This document shows, one piece after another, positions 1-14,300 of a stretch of 64,000 bases of DNA. The notes under the pieces were generated by a model. The model did not search any database. It was not told the DNA's origin and saw only the letters and a list, made by a program, of their open reading frames with translations. The stretch is from Golubevia sp. BC0850 (Eukaryota > Basidiomycota > Exobasidiomycetes > Golubeviales > Golubeviaceae): assembly GCA_012976225.1 (NCBI GenBank), contig JAAVVG010000003.1:1178001-1242000 (forward strand). The letters are read 5' to 3'. Each line of letters begins with the position of its first letter. Within the stretch, counting starts at the first letter, position 1. Position numbers and translations under genes: made by a program.

Positions 1-1345
1 GAAGAGAGGATTTTGAAAGATAAGTATGATATGTCACAGTGGTCCAACATTCAGAGGAAAGCTTTTGAGCCTTGATAATTTGATGATGGGTGAGGGGGAC
101 CGCATGGAAATCTTCGACGTTCAGACTTGCAGCTTCATCTGTTTGATTTCTTCGACTATGTACATACCTCTGTCTCTCATGAGGTTCATGCTAAAGCTCG
201 ATCGAGGGAGGAAGCATCAGACTTTGTTAGAGAGCTAAGGGATTCTCATTCCAGCCTCTCTCCCACATGTTGACGGTCAACAACCGAAAACCTCCCAGTT
301 CTCTCATCAGCCGATCAATATGATTTGAATCTACAGAAACTTGAGTTCAAGGGGAAAAAAGGGGCCAAACAGAGGAAAGCGGTAAAAGAGAGGGATGGTG
401 GGGCACAAGAAAACTTCAACAACTCGAGTTTGAAAACGGATGTGGAAGGAATTATAGAAGGCGTTGGAAGAGAAAGAAAAAGAAATGGAAAACAATCTCT
501 TCTGAGTTTTGAAGGTAGGAGAATTGAGGATGTAAGGGCAATGGGGAGATGAAAGTTTGTTGAACTATTTACTTGTAGTGACCTTGCGAGAAGCTTTGAC
601 TTTGATTTCTTAGGAGTCCGTTCACTAGATCTGGATTTGAGGAAAGTGTTGATAGAACTCTTGATGTCGAAAAATTAATTCCTTAAATCTGAGCTTGGGT
701 TAGTGACTTCCAAAACTCTTCTTACAAAGATCACTTTGGAGAGAAGAAGGTGGAGAACTAAAAGACGTGACCAGAGATGATGTGAAGATTGAGATAGAGA
801 TATTCAAATCTTGAGTTGGTTTGAAACATTGAAAGAAGATGAAAGGTTGAGGAGTCCTTAGATGGAGACTTTTGTCATGTTCTTATCATTTCTCACCTTT
901 ATAACCATTCAACTGAAGATTCTAATTGAGTAAGGCTGCAGAGACAACGGTTCAACGTTCTATTCGAGACCTTTCTGAGTTTTTGAAGCTTCATTTCTCG
1001 AGACTTTGGAAGAGAGACAGTAAAGTAAAAGGAAAAACCCATCATGAGATTAACGAAAACCTTGGCACCATTGTTCATAGGGATTAATCTGATACTTGAA
1101 TTATAGAGACACTTTACCCCTTGAACTTTTTGAGTGTAACCGGAAAAGGGGTCGAGGATCGAGGCTTGAAACGTAACGTTGATTGGGGTATTTACTACGA
1201 AACGTCCACCATCAAGTTCTTCTCTAGAATGAATTTTCCTTCTTTGTATTTCTCTGCTGCTACGAAGGCTCGATCCTGGAGAGAAAGGGGAATGAGGGAT
1301 TCGGCTTGAGCGGGGAGTTCATTGGGGGCGACTTGGGACTGCGCC

Positions 1346-1882
1346 TCATGATGACAAGATCTTTTTCTGCTCTCGGATGAAGATGATACCCGGATTCTTC
1401 AGATGGAGAACTGATGTCTGAACCTCTGGAAATCCAAAGACTCGAGAGGGTGTTCAGCACTTGGTCCCAATCCGGCCACTCCTATCTCTCGATCCCCCTT
1501 CTATTCCACTCTCCTGTCCTCTTCCTTCAGTGACTCGCCTCACCAGGCTTCAACTGGATTCCATCAACATCATTTCCCTTTCCCTTTGCCAATCCCTCCC
1601 AACGGCATCTCACCCTGGATCACTCACGTATTTCCAACCCAAAACGACTCCACACTTTAAACAGTTGATATCCCTGACGGTATGTAACCCAGTTGTCATA
1701 TGTCTATCATCTGGAGGACCAAATTTTACGTTTGAAGTGACTTTATCGAAAAGATAAGCTGGGCCATGTTGACCATTGAACCTTCTTGAGATTAAAGATT
1801 CAATCGTTGAAAGATGAGTTTTGCATTTCTGACATCCGAAAATTCTGTGAGATGAAAGGTACTCGGCGTGACTGAATCCCAT
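1346..1882 (-). CDS. Yippee-family zinc-binding protein
   Basis: The main exon (1628-1882) encodes MGFSHAEYLSSHRIFGC followed by the Yippee signature: a CQKC pair, then HGPAYLFDKV and TGLHTVRDINC, a second pair CLKC, and LGWKY. The two Cys pairs about 50 residues apart are the family's zinc ligands. I chose the ATG at 1882 because the family usually starts a few residues before the YLSSHR block. The exon ends at a GTGAGT donor after TAC (1628). The last exon is uncertain: an in-phase candidate at 1346-1423 ends in NPGIIFIREQKK, which roughly matches the family tail (EGKFILE-like). Without splicing, the frame stops five codons after the donor. Yippee proteins are small and conserved from fungi to man; the fold resembles the thalidomide-binding domain of cereblon, and the cellular role in fungi is unclear. 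It is head-to-head with RRP41, about 170 bp between start codons. Confidence 0.65.
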
Positions 1883-2053
1883 CTGGTTTGGATTGGTTTG
1901 GACTGAAATGTGAGAGGCCAAGATGGAAAGATTGAAGATTAAGAGGAGGGTGGTTGATAAGGTTGTGAGATCAACTTTACTTTTTTAGACTTGTAGACTT
2001 CCTTCTCTGCAAAGAACTGCCAACCGCATTTGGAATCAACGAATCAACTTGAA

Positions 2054-4058
2054 ATGGTAAGTGAACTAATTCATTTCATTCGCTAAATGTATCTGGAACT
2101 AGATCCTAGAAACAGAAGCAGAAGCAGATGAATCAGAAGCAAAGCAGTCTTTCTCCTTCCCTTCCCACACCTGCTCCTACTCAGTTTCCCTCTACTTCCC
2201 TCTACTTCCTTCTCCTTCCCTCTTCAGTCCCGACTAGAACTGTTAAACTTGGGATCTTTCCGTATAGATGGTCGACGACCTCTAGAATTCCGTTCCATCC
2301 AATTATCAATTTCGCCACATTCTTCTTCAACTTGTCAATCTTCTTTCCTTCAAACTTCATCTTTAGCTCATCCTTCACAACCAGATGGTTCATCGACCGT
2401 CTCTCATGGTCTAACAACAGTCAAAGCTTACGTCTTCGGTCCAAGGGAACCCAAAGAGAGGAAGAATGCGGGTAGTAGTAAGCAGACTACTCAGTTGAAT
2501 GTAGATGTTGGAATGCAACCTTGGAGTGGGCAGGAGAGGAGGAAGAGAGCTAAGGGAGATAGGTGAGTTCAAGGAAGACTTATTTTATTCCGGACTATGG
2601 GCTAGTTCAAGTGGTAGTCAGAGGAGAGGCGACTGAGGAGAGAAGGCAAAGAACTTGGCAGGTGAAACAAGGTTGGAGACTTTCGATCTCTTTGATGAAC
2701 TTCCTCTATCGGGCCAAGATCCAGCTTCCATGTTGAGTGATAGAACGGGAAGTCTTCTTCGTTCTCTCTCCAGAGGAAAGAGGGGGATACCAAAGCATCG
2801 ATACGAGAAGGTTCCAGATCTCAAATCCTTCCTTGCCTTCTGAATTCAGTCAAACTTCCGCCTTTCAGCAACCAGCTTCCCGGGCCAAAATTCAAGCCAC
2901 AGTCTTCTACTCAAAGCTTTCTGTCGTTCCTTGAACCTTCTGGAGGGGATCCAGGAAAGCCAAGCTCAGAAAAGAGCCCAACTCGATCTCTGAAGCTCTC
3001 TCAACGAATCACTTGACCTAGCTTTTTTTACTACTCTCTTCGCTTTTGGAGAGAGAAGAGGAATCCGGAGAGGAAACCTTTTGGGCTGGAGAGAAGGGTC
3101 GATCTTTACGAAGAAAAGGCAAGAAACGAACGAAAGGATGTTTTGAGGAGAGTCACATCTTTGGAACGTTCTGAGAAAGAAGGATTGTGAAATTCTCGTC
3201 TGACCTCTGTTTCTGACTTTATAAGGCCGATTCTTTTGGGGGACTCGGAAGGGGGGGGTGCTCTGTGAAAGATTTAGAACTAGAGCGTGAGATGCTGATC
3301 TCTCTTCTTCTCCTTCTTCTCCCAACACTTCTCATCTTCCCCTTCAACTATTTTTGAAACACCTTTTGCCTCTTACTCTTCTCTCGACCAACCCCCCCCC
3401 CTCCCAACAACAAAAAGACGTCTAACCGACCTTTCTTCATCCATCAAAAACTCCTTCGCTCCAATCCTTCTAGCAAAGAGTTTCCCGAAAAGTGAAGTTG
3501 ATATTTATGTTCAAGTGGAAAGTGATGATGGAGGTGAGTTGAAGTCCTTCTGTCAAAGATTTGTTTTGTGGATTTGATAGCAAAAGACAAGAGAAAGACT
3601 TTTCAAAACCTACATTTCTCTTTTTCAACCCAGCTCCTTTAACCTAACCTCTTACTCTCTTTTACCTTTCAGGTCTTCTCCCCGCAGCTCTAAACGCCAC
3701 AACCCTAGCCTTAATAGATGCAGGACTCCCACTCTCAGACTACGTCCTAGGATTGACAATAGGTCTTCATTCAACAATCCCTCTCTTAGATCTTTCTTCA
3801 CCAGAAGAATCTTCCTTACCAAATTTGACTCTCGCAATCCTTCCACGATCGAAATTGGTGACTCTTGCAAGTAGTGAGACCAGGTTACCTCTAGATAGAT
3901 TGAAGGAGATTTTTCAACTTGGATTGGAAGCTAGTGAAATCCTTTTGGGGGAAATGGAAGGATGTTTGAAAGAGAGAACTAGAAGATTGGCTGAGAGTGG
4001 GAAGAAAATGATAGGTGAAAGAATTTGGGATGAAGAGGAGGATGTGGAAATGAGGTAG
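2054..4058 (+). CDS. RRP41: exosome complex core subunit RRP41 (RNase PH-like)
   Basis: Four exons (2054-2056, 2228-2562, 3418-3533, 3673-4058) give 279 residues in one frame. The protein begins MSRLELLNLGSFRIDGRRP, the typical RRP41/Ski6 start with the R-x-DGRR motif. It continues with QPDGSS, VFGPREPKER, the family-typical GDR-R junction, FPKSEVDIYVQV, DDGGLLPAALNATTLALIDAG and PLDRLKEIF. All are conserved in the RNase PH fold of this nuclear and cytoplasmic 3'-5' RNA-degrading ring, where the subunit is structural in eukaryotes. The coding part of exon 1 is only the ATG, directly followed by GTAAGT. Intron 2 is 855 nt, long for this window, and I found no extra exon the family needs. The length is close to known orthologues (about 245-280). 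Confidence 0.88.
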
Positions 4059-5150
4059 TCAGAGACGTTTCAGAAGTGGTTTTTGTAATTTTAGATTGAT
4101 TTAGAATAGAGGCCCCTTTGGAGCTGAAGTTTTCGAGAGTATCTAATTTCGTTTCTGCGATTCCAGCTCGACTGAAACTCAATTTCGCTAGAAGTCAAGC
4201 AGTCGACCTTCAATCTCATTCACCTCTCTTTTGTTTTCAAAGCCATGCATGCTTGCACTCGTTTTCGGACAAATCTTTTGTTATCACATAGTTAGACTGA
4301 AAAGCGTCTCATTCACGAAAGAAGAGGCTCTTCCATCTTCATTGCCTCTTACTTCCAGAGGATTTCTGTTCTGTCTATACTGGCCTAGCTTAAGTATCAG
4401 TCGTACCACTTGATTTGAGCTTGACGCCCCAAGGTACATGTAAGGAGAGAGGATAGATGCAAGAGCTTTCGTTGAGAACTTGAGATGATTCGCTGCTTCT
4501 CCGCCTCCAGCTTTCGAGATTTTGGCAATGGAGTCTCGGAATCCTTTCTGAACTAACAGATCTCTTCGTTTCAGGGAGTTGGACGATTGGGCAGCAGGAA
4601 TGGATAGGAAAGGGGAGAAGAGAACAGGAGGTTTTTTTCCATTTTCGTTTTTGACAACCACCGAGTCCCAAGTCCCACCGAACCGAAAGTAGACTCACAA
4701 ACAGCAGGGATTCCGTTCCATCTGCTTTCAGAAAGTTGGGTTACAATAAAGGGGTAAAGGGGTGGAGAAGGCAAACTTTCTCTAACCTGTTTCAAGTCTG
4801 CTTTTGGTCCCCTTCTCCAGCTTACACCCTTGACCCTCTACATGTAAGGACTGGGCCTCTTCACAGAGCACCGTTCTCAACGGAAAAATGCAATTATCAC
4901 ACCAGAGTGTATTTCAGTATGTGTCCAAAGGGTGTGCTTAGAATGCGGAGACGTCGTAAGAGAACCTCCTTTCTTTTCCACCGTCGCCTCTCTACATCTC
5001 TCCTCCATCGCTATCCACACAGAGTTTGGTCAAGTTCAGCTGATAGCTACCAGATAAATATGACTTCGAGATTCGAAGCACCGCAGCCCCTTCCATCTCT
5101 CTGGAGAAAACCAGCTTGCGAAGACTCGAAGGTGCAGCTTCCTTTCTCTC
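4059..5150. other. intergenic region between two convergent genes
   Basis: It holds the 3' ends of RRP41 and PTH2. On the minus strand a frame stays open from about 4660 to 4284 (including RDLLVQKGFRDSIAKISK), but I found no ATG in good context and recognise no family. It could be an exon of an unknown gene; support is weak. Confidence 0.3.
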
Positions 5151-6611
5151 TCAGAGAAGTTTCAAATGACCAGTGACCTGATCTATGAGCTTGATTGGGC
5201 CTATAGGAAGTAAGATCCAAGGCGATGGAAGAGGAAAATCGGACGAGGGAAAGACGAAAGAAGGATATGGATTAGCAACTTAAAGCTCTGCGGGGACAAG
5301 AGAACAGATGCTGACCTGGTCCTATTCCGAGAACTGTTCGAGATCCAGCTGGAATTTGAGTACGTCCACTGAGAACCAGAAGCAATACAAGTATAGCAGT
5401 GGGAGGATGCGAGACAAGGAGGGAGTCAGAAAATTACGACCAAAGAAGGATGATGCTCCCTCACCTCCTCGATAGATCCACGATCTCGGAAGCGATGAGC
5501 TGGGAACTTAATGAGGATGAGAGAGTCTACAAATGCAACTTACGCATCTTGAATCGACTTGGCACATAAGTTCAAAGCTTTAGCTTGAGATTCTAATCGA
5601 AGCATCTCTTCTTCGGAGGCGCACTTCAAAGCTACCTTGGCTTGTCTTGATGAAGAAAGGATATCATATTTGGCCAGAGAGAATAGAAGTGCGAGAAAGG
5701 GTAATCGAAAGGAAAAGAAAGGAGCGATGAGAGGCAGGCTGCGAGTCAGAGAGTGAGGGAAACCTCAACTGCAATTACGAACCCAATACGCTCCCACTGT
5801 TTGAGAACCTAGAAAAGATGAGAAAAGTCCAGTGGAAGGGAAAGGTTTGTAAGGGAGATACTTTACGAGTGCAAAGTCGGGTCTGGAGAGGCAGAGAGAA
5901 CTCTCAAGGAGATCAGAAGACTCACAGTTGGATTGTGCCTCAGCATAGCCTTGTAGCAGGCCAAAGTAGCATGTCTGACGAAGGGAAGTTGAAGAGCATG
6001 AGGAGAGAAAAACTTAGTATCAAGACGAGCGAAGGCTTCTTCCATCGTGAGGAGAAGAGAGTTCCTACTGCCTACTTCCATTGATACTCACCCACATTGA
6101 GCAGCAATCTTTCCTTTATCCATCTTGAGGTCCGTTCGAACCACTAGAACCTTTAGAAGAAGGCGATCGGAAGAGATTCGCACAGCAAAGGCAAGAGGCA
6201 AATAGGTGAACAAATTTGATGTCAGCACTCTCCAACAATTGGGTCGGTAAGAGCCACAAAGACTGCGTTAGATACTAACCATCTTGCATTCCTCCAACAA
6301 GCCAGCTTTCAAAGCGTTCATGGATTTGGCAGTCTTCTCGTCTGTCAAATCTTCGTCGTCTTCTTCTTCCTGTTCTGACAGATCGTCTTCGTCGGCTCTC
6401 TCTTTAGCTCTTTGATTGTAAGATAGAAGATTCTTTCCCACTCCAATCCAATAGCCGATTGTCAAAGACGAGATTGCTAGAGCTATGTAAGTTCCGGCTG
6501 AGAAGAGAAGATTTCCAGAGGAAGAACGACGTCAGAAAGAACGAGCACAGCTTCCTGTCTAGTCCTTTCCATTCCGTTAATTTATAACTTACCAGTTGAG
6601 GCCTTTTCCAT
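5151..6611 (-). CDS. PTH2: peptidyl-tRNA hydrolase 2 (Bit1/PTH2 type)
   Basis: Eight exons (6593-6611, 6280-6497, 6092-6150, 5926-5974, 5783-5808, 5544-5645, 5316-5368, 5151-5200) add to 191 residues. The conserved PTH2 core is complete: VLVVRTDLKMDKGKIAAQCG, HATLACYKAMLRHNP, KQWERIGQAKVALKC, KSIQDAGRTQIPAGSRTVLG and a GPGP turn, ending GHLKLL. Known members free tRNA from peptidyl-tRNA that drops off ribosomes. Residues about 9-29 form one hydrophobic span (YIALAISSLTIGYWIG), followed by an acidic linker, matching the membrane-anchored form at the mitochondrial outer membrane in animals and yeast. One exon is only 26 nt. The gene is head-to-head with polyubiquitin and shares its 400 bp upstream region. 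Confidence 0.93.
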
Positions 6612-6697
6612 TGAACGAGAGGGGGAGAAGAGAAAGAGGGAGAGGGACGTCGAGAAGGAAGATTTTGTTCTGACGTGGAGTTAGGGCAAGAACACGA

Positions 6698-6710
6698 GAA
6701 TGTTCTAGAA
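6698..6710. promoter_or_regulatory. heat-shock element (three perfect units)
   Basis: GAATGTTCTAGAA is a perfect GAA-nn-TTC-nn-GAA array, the site for the HSF1 trimer. It lies 87 bp from the PTH2 start and about 45 bp upstream of the polyubiquitin TATA box, so it most likely drives stress induction of polyubiquitin and could also act on PTH2. Confidence 0.8.
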
Positions 6711-6755
6711 GATCTCGGCTTTGACGACGTGTCACTTCGAAACTTCAGCCGGCCC

Positions 6756-6763
6756 CTATAAGA
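6756..6763 (+). promoter_or_regulatory. TATA box of the polyubiquitin gene
   Basis: CTATAAGA follows a GC-rich stretch and sits some 90 bp before the GTAAGT donor of a leader intron, a suitable place for a core promoter. Confidence 0.55.
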
Positions 6764-6853
6764 GAGATTTCTGGGTCTTGCCTTTCCTTCCACCCAATCC
6801 ACACCACCTCTCTCAATCTTACTCGAACTTTCACTCAATCACTCATCTTAATT

Positions 6854-8455
<1,602 letters not shown>

Positions 8456-8615
8456 ATCTTCCCTATACTGTCTCTTCTTCCCTCTCTTTTTTGTATCATT
8501 CTTCTCCGTGAACGGCTCTAACTCATGATTTTTACCCCTTGGTCACCCTTTGTTCACGATTTTCTTTACAACTCTCTTTTTTGTCTCTCAAAACCCCTCA
8601 TGTAAACCAAATCCC

Positions 8616-8621
8616 AATAAA
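8616..8621 (+). terminator. polyadenylation signal of polyubiquitin
   Basis: AATAAA stands about 160 nt after the stop in a T/C-rich 3' region. Confidence 0.5.
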
Positions 8622-9044
8622 TGTCTCCAAATCACAGTTTCTGTTTTAAATTTTGACTGAATCACTATTCGAAATGAAGAAGTTGAGATGAACGTGTGTC
8701 GGAGAACAGAGGCTCTCAAAGGATTCGAACTTGGCAAAAGAAGCTGACGTTCCCCTCTCTCTCCCATCCCAACCTCTCCATCTCTCACTCTCTCTGTTCC
8801 CACTTCTTTAAACCTTTTTAAAAACCAAATCTTGAACTTTGCCAGGTGCGCGCGCGCTCAAATCGTCAACCAAACCTTCAACAAACACAAGCAACCTTCA
8901 ACTCCTACTGCTCTCTCTCTCAATCTCTTCAAACACTCTCTTTCTTCCTCACTTTCCTTTTGATTCTTCCTCTTCCTTCTTTCAAGAGAACAAAACTTCT
9001 TCAAATCGTCAACACTCGAATCAAGCCAAAAGACAGTTCCAGCC
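8622..9044. other. intergenic region and CT-rich leader
   Basis: No gene is visible. There is a short (GC) alternating run near 8847 and a long C/T-rich and A-rich leader before the ATG at 9045, typical of fungal promoters. Confidence 0.5.
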
Positions 9045-10535
9045 ATGAAGTTTCACATCTTAGCCACCAGTTTACTCCTAAGCGCCTCTTCAGTCTACTC
9101 TCAAGCTTCTTCTTCCTCTTCTTCAACTGATGCTGCATCTGCTGCCTTCACAGGCTCAACTCTTCCAGCTTGCAACTCTCTAATCACCACTCTAAATGCC
9201 GATCCAGCGATTACAGCTTGTACCAAACCTCTACTCACTGCCACTGAAACCTACTCAAACGCAACTCAAAAATCAGGTGCAGACATCAATGCTGCTTTAA
9301 CGGACTCTTTAGGTGATATTTGTAAGACCAACGCTGGTTGTGATACAGCTGATATAAGGAAATATTTGAGTCAGATTTGGGACGCTTGTGGAGATGATAT
9401 CAAGGCTAACAATCAGAAAGTGGTCGATGTTTATGATGTTCTTTATTTGATTAATCCTTTCAGAGAAGCCATTTGTACTACTGATGCTGGTCAGAATTAC
9501 TGTCTACAGTGAGTGCATGTTGTGGTACTGCTTCGGCAAGTTGGAAGGGAATGAGGGGAGATGGTGAGAGGGCGGGGGAGCTGGAGAAGAGCTGTCTCTC
9601 GCATGATCGAATGGGATGAATCACTCCATTTCTGCTGCCGAGTAGGTCACAAGTGATTGTTGAAAACACAATTGAATCAGACGAAGATTGAGAGAGACAG
9701 AGTTGGGACGAGAGGCTGCAGGACACTTTCTCCTCCTGCCCCTTGTCCCTCCAGTCGGCATTCCTCTGGCAGCTCCCCGCTGTGCGCGCGCAGCTCAACT
9801 GCCCTTCATAGATGACTTCTGATCATGTTTCAATGTCAAGAACGATCAAGAACTGAAGAGACAGTCGCTTGAGACGGGAAAGTGGACATGGGGATCGGAG
9901 GGAGGACGGTGATCCTTAGATGCCACGCTCTGAAAGAAAACTCTTCCTCCGACAATGTCAAGAACTAGATCAATCGATTTCAAGGGCATCTTCGGAATCT
10001 CTAAAGCCAGTCAGAATGCCGAGAAGGTACGAGCCCTGAATGATGACCTTGACTGACCATGCCTTGGTTCTCCTTTTCCCCTTCCTTCAGGAGTATCGCC
10101 TCCTCAGCAGCCACAACAAAACGTTCTCTAGTAGAACGTCAATCCTCCGGTTCAGGTTCAGGAGATGACATCACCGACGTAGCCGACGCAACCGACGCAG
10201 ATGCATCAAGTAACATCGCTTTCCTTTTCTTACAACCAACGGCAGACAAAGAAGTTCTATGTGGAGATTGTGCCAAAAGCATTTTAGCCTCTTACATTTC
10301 TTTCGAAACTTCAATTCCTTACGGAGTTGGATTATCAAATTCTCCAATTTTGAAAGGTCAATCTGATCTTTTCAAGAAAGCAAAGAAAACTTGTGGTAAA
10401 GATTGGAGACCTAGTGTCAATTTGTTGGCTGGAACTGAGGCTTTCACTCAAGTTAGTGGGGTTAAGGAATTGTTGAAGGGTAATGGTGTAATGGTTGGTG
10501 GAATTGTTATGGGATTGGTGGCACTTTTACTTTGA
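9045..10535 (+). CDS. secreted, probably GPI-anchored Cys-rich protein
   Basis: Two exons (9045-9508 and 10091-10535) join in phase (CA|G) to 302 residues. The N-terminus MKFHILATSLLLSASSVYS is a clear signal peptide, followed by a Ser run. The middle has spaced Cys (LPACNSL, ITACTKPL, DICKTNAGC, IWDACGDD, REAICTTD, NYC), then LCGDCAKSILASYISFE and KTCGKDW. The tail GVMVGGIVMGLVALLL is a hydrophobic GPI-signal type end. This arrangement matches an uncharacterised family of fungal cell-surface proteins (DUF7729-like from memory), so a wall or plasma-membrane role is inferred. The 582-nt intron is long; a middle exon inside it cannot be ruled out, but the direct join needs none. An N-glycosylation site (NATQ) lies in the mature part. 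Confidence 0.75.
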
Positions 10536-11368
10536 GTTGAATAGGTTTAGTCTCAAAATTAATTTGAAGATATCCATCTCCAAACCTCGCAAAGATTTAA
10601 AAGCCATTAAGAAACTGTCACCCAATTTACTCTTCAACTTTCGCCCTTTTAGTTCCTTCTGCAACCTTCAATTTCCAAGTCCTTTCTTCCAATGCTACTT
10701 TCCACCGCCATCTTCTTCCTATGCACTTCCCTCAGAAACTTCAGAAAACCCAACTTTACAGAAACTCTCGTGATGGATTCCCCTTTCCCTCCCCGGCCCT
10801 TCTCTTCCCTGTCGTCTCCGGTCTCTCATTCAGCATCCTCCTCAAGAAACTGGTTTTCCTCCAGAAAGATGCTCTATCTCATCTCAAAACCCTCCTCCTG
10901 TCCCTACTTTGCCCTACCAGTACCCTGTTCTTATTCCGTTTTTGACTCTTTTTTCCGTTTCTTGTTTTCCCTGTGTTCTTTTGTTACTCTCTCTCATATA
11001 TCGATGGATTTCTCTTCTTCTAATCCATCCCTTTTTTATACGACGTTGAATCTCATCCTTTTGCTAATCTCGAAGACTGCGTGGAGTTCTTGGGAAATGG
11101 AATTGGAATTGAGAATTGAGAATGGGAAAATTCTACGATGACGATGCGTCGAGTTCGGCAGAGGTTGTCATTGTCAATTTGTCAGGGAAAAAAGACGCTA
11201 AATCGAAAGGGGGAACGGAAAGGGGGAGGAAGGACAAAACGGGAAAGCATCTCCGTCGACGCTTCTGTCCTTGACATCATCATCATCATCAACAACAAAC
11301 TCATCGATTAAAATCAGTAAGAAGAATCTTGAAGGAATTAGAATTAGAAGGGGAAAGTTGAACAGAGA
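10536..11368. other. intergenic region, T/C-rich
   Basis: Several short open frames rich in Ser, Phe and Leu reflect the pyrimidine-rich sequence and have no family resemblance. A short ATC repeat lies around 11275-11293 before the next gene. No gene supported. Confidence 0.5.
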
Positions 11369-14300
11369 ATGAACTCCAGCGATATCTCAGTGTCAGTCGC
11401 AGTCGCAGTCCCAGTTCTATCGATTGATTCACCAATTTCAAGTCTTTCACTTCTCTTAAGTCGACATTGTCAATCAAATTCAGCTTCAACTTCAACTTCT
11501 TCATCGTCATCTGCATCTGCTCATGAATTAGAATCTTTAACCTTAACTCTAAAAGATTCAATTCTATCAACCATTGAATCTCAGAATTGTCTATCAGATT
11601 TGCAAGACTTAGCTGAACTCTTAACTACAAAAGTTGATGCTGTTTGTGAGACAAGTGAGAGAATTTGGAGCGGGGAAGGTGGTGTTAGAGTTGGAAAATG
11701 GAATGAAAAGGGCAAGGCAAGGGAAATGCAGATGGAGAGTGGTGCCACAGGGAGAGGGTTCAAGCTAAGTACAAGTACCTCGGGGGTAGAGCAAGAGATA
11801 ATGAATGAAGAACCTAGTCATCGAATAGGGAAGGGGAAGAATTCAATCGGTTTAGGTCATCCCTCAAGATCATCTAATCATCATCAACCTCCTCTACCAC
11901 CTAAAAGGAACCCTCATCCAAGCATATCAGTCTCAGAAGAGAACGGAATCAAAAATCAGATAGAAGAAATTTCGAATCTTTATTCAAATGGGGTGGAGAG
12001 CTTTGAGAAAGGGTGGAGGAATCGTGGGGGTTCTAGAGATGGAGATGGAGATCAAGATCAGATGAGAAAGGAGAGGGATAGGGATCCAATCACTTCTTCA
12101 AGTCGGAATTCCTTTCTACTAGAATCCATTTTGAAGAGTTTGATCTCTAAACCTGAAGAGGTTCCAGCAGTTTTGAAGGAGACTTTGGGGCAAGGGTTAT
12201 TAGAGCACTTGTTAAAACCCATTTCATCTTTGAATGAATCGCAATCTCATTTAAGTGCAAGTGCAAGTTCAAAACCAGCAGGTTTGAATCACAATACTTC
12301 TTCTTCTTCTTTGGGTCGGGAATCAAAATCTACGAATTTACTAGAACTCATCCTCTACTCTCTAACTTGTTGTGAGAGATCTAAAGATTCTTCAAGAAGA
12401 GTCTTGACTTTCTGTGAGAACCTAGTCGTCTTACTCTTCAAAGAAGAAAGAGAATCAGAAGTTTCGGAGGAAGATATTGAAGATTCGGAAGCCAAGAAAC
12501 CAAGGCCGAAGTTTACAACCACTGAAATAGACAAATTCCTGTTGGCGTTGATGGATTGTTTGGAATGGTTAGATTCGAGAGTTGAGATTGAAGATGAGAA
12601 TCAAAATCCAGATAGATCTGAAGACTCAGAAGTAGATGGGATCCCAAGTCAGTCGAAGGACGAAAATCGGGATCCAGATCCAACAGCTCCATCAAAAGAC
12701 CTAGAATTAGAATTGTTCTCCTATCTTAAAGAGATCCGAAGGTATCCGATATCTGAAAACCAAGTCCTTTCAAATCCAAATCTCACAAAAAATTCTGGAA
12801 ATGGATCTGGAGAAACTAGGACAGGACCTAAAAGGGCTATCTCTTTGTCTCAACATGGCAATCATCCTTCTACTGGAGGTGGAGGACTTACCAAAAGGTT
12901 TTTCTCTTCTTCAACTTCTGAAACCACTTCAACTCAAAGCTCTAGTTCTGGTTTATCAAATTTGACTCTGAAAGATTTAGGTCAAAATGCAGCTGATTTT
13001 TGGAATTATGGAATGAGTGGAAGTGTGGCCACTTTGAATGGATTTGGTTTAGGTTTGGGAAGTTGGAGGAATGTCTCGAATGGGAGTGATGGTGAGGAGG
13101 TCAAGATCTCGAGTCCTAAATCAACAAACAGTCAAGAGATCACTCTTGATGGAAACGGGAATGAAGACGGAACGATTGTTGAAGATATCTCCGACACAAG
13201 TTCAAGCTCGATTTTTATTCCATCAACACAACCTAAGAAACAGAAGGAGAAAGAGAGGGAAAGAGCCACTTCATTATTGAAAGGTATGGGGATTGGAGGA
13301 AGTAAAGGAACGACAGTCAAGAAAGCTTCTGCAACTTCTTCTGTGATTAGCGTTCCTGCTTCTTTGAGTTTATCTAGGTTCGCTTCACCTTCTGGGACTA
13401 AGATCAGCAAAGACGCTTCCACTCCAATTGCTAGTAATAACCCGAACGTTAATTCAGTTGGATTTCCTTCATCGCCTACTTCTAGTTTAGCTCGTGCCAA
13501 TGAACCAAGCCTTTCATTCTCAAACCTTCAAGACGTCCAAGAAGATTCAGTATTGGATCAGATTTCATCGGATTCAAATCTCGAAACGTCAATTTTAATT
13601 CCAACTTCGACCTCATCGTCTTCTTCCATTTCTCTCAAAGATCCAAGTGATGTCTCTATGAATCCGTCTTCATCTTCATCTCCCCCTTCAAGTCAAATTG
13701 ATAGCAAAGCTCAACTCAGTCTTAAGGAATTCAATGATCAAAGCTCACCTTCAACTTCTACTACCAATTCTTCACAAGTCCAATCCGATCCATCCTCTTC
13801 TACTTTCAAAGCTAGAATCAGATCGATAAGCGATGTTGGAGGGAATCTTTCGGACGTTGCTGGGATCGTGAATTTAAATCCTTTCACGACTAAGAAGAGG
13901 AATAGAGTCATGAGTTCTAATCTTGGGTCGAAAGATGAAATTCGAGTTTTGAGGAATGGAAATGGGATGAAGCAAGAAGTGACTGAGAAGGAGAGCTTGG
14001 AGAAGGCGAACACTGCCAATCGGAACGCAACAGAAGGATGGAGGTCAGAGGAATCTCCAACTCAGAAAGCAGCTGCTAGGATCTTGAAAACTTTGCTGGG
14101 AGAGAAACGTAGCCATCCTTCTGAACAGCAGGACAAGGAAAGAGACGGAAGTCTAAATTCAGTTCCTCTAACCATCGCTCTCTGCAGAAGGCTTTTGCTA
14201 GTTCGTTTCCCAGCTTCAAATGATTTATCAAATCCATCTTCAACTCTCAATGCAACTGTACATCGAAAACTTATCCTTCTTCTAGTAATCAGGTGGTACG

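Noticed and set aside
26-1300. Several short plus-strand open frames at the left edge
   Set aside because: No start context, splice pattern or family wording; composition explains them.
8700-8740. B-box-like GGATTCGAACTT that could belong to a tRNA gene
   Set aside because: Flanking bases do not form a T-arm or acceptor stem on either strand.
10692-11141. Ser/Phe/Leu-rich plus-strand frame of about 150 codons
   Set aside because: Result of a pyrimidine-rich stretch; another frame of the same stretch is equally open.
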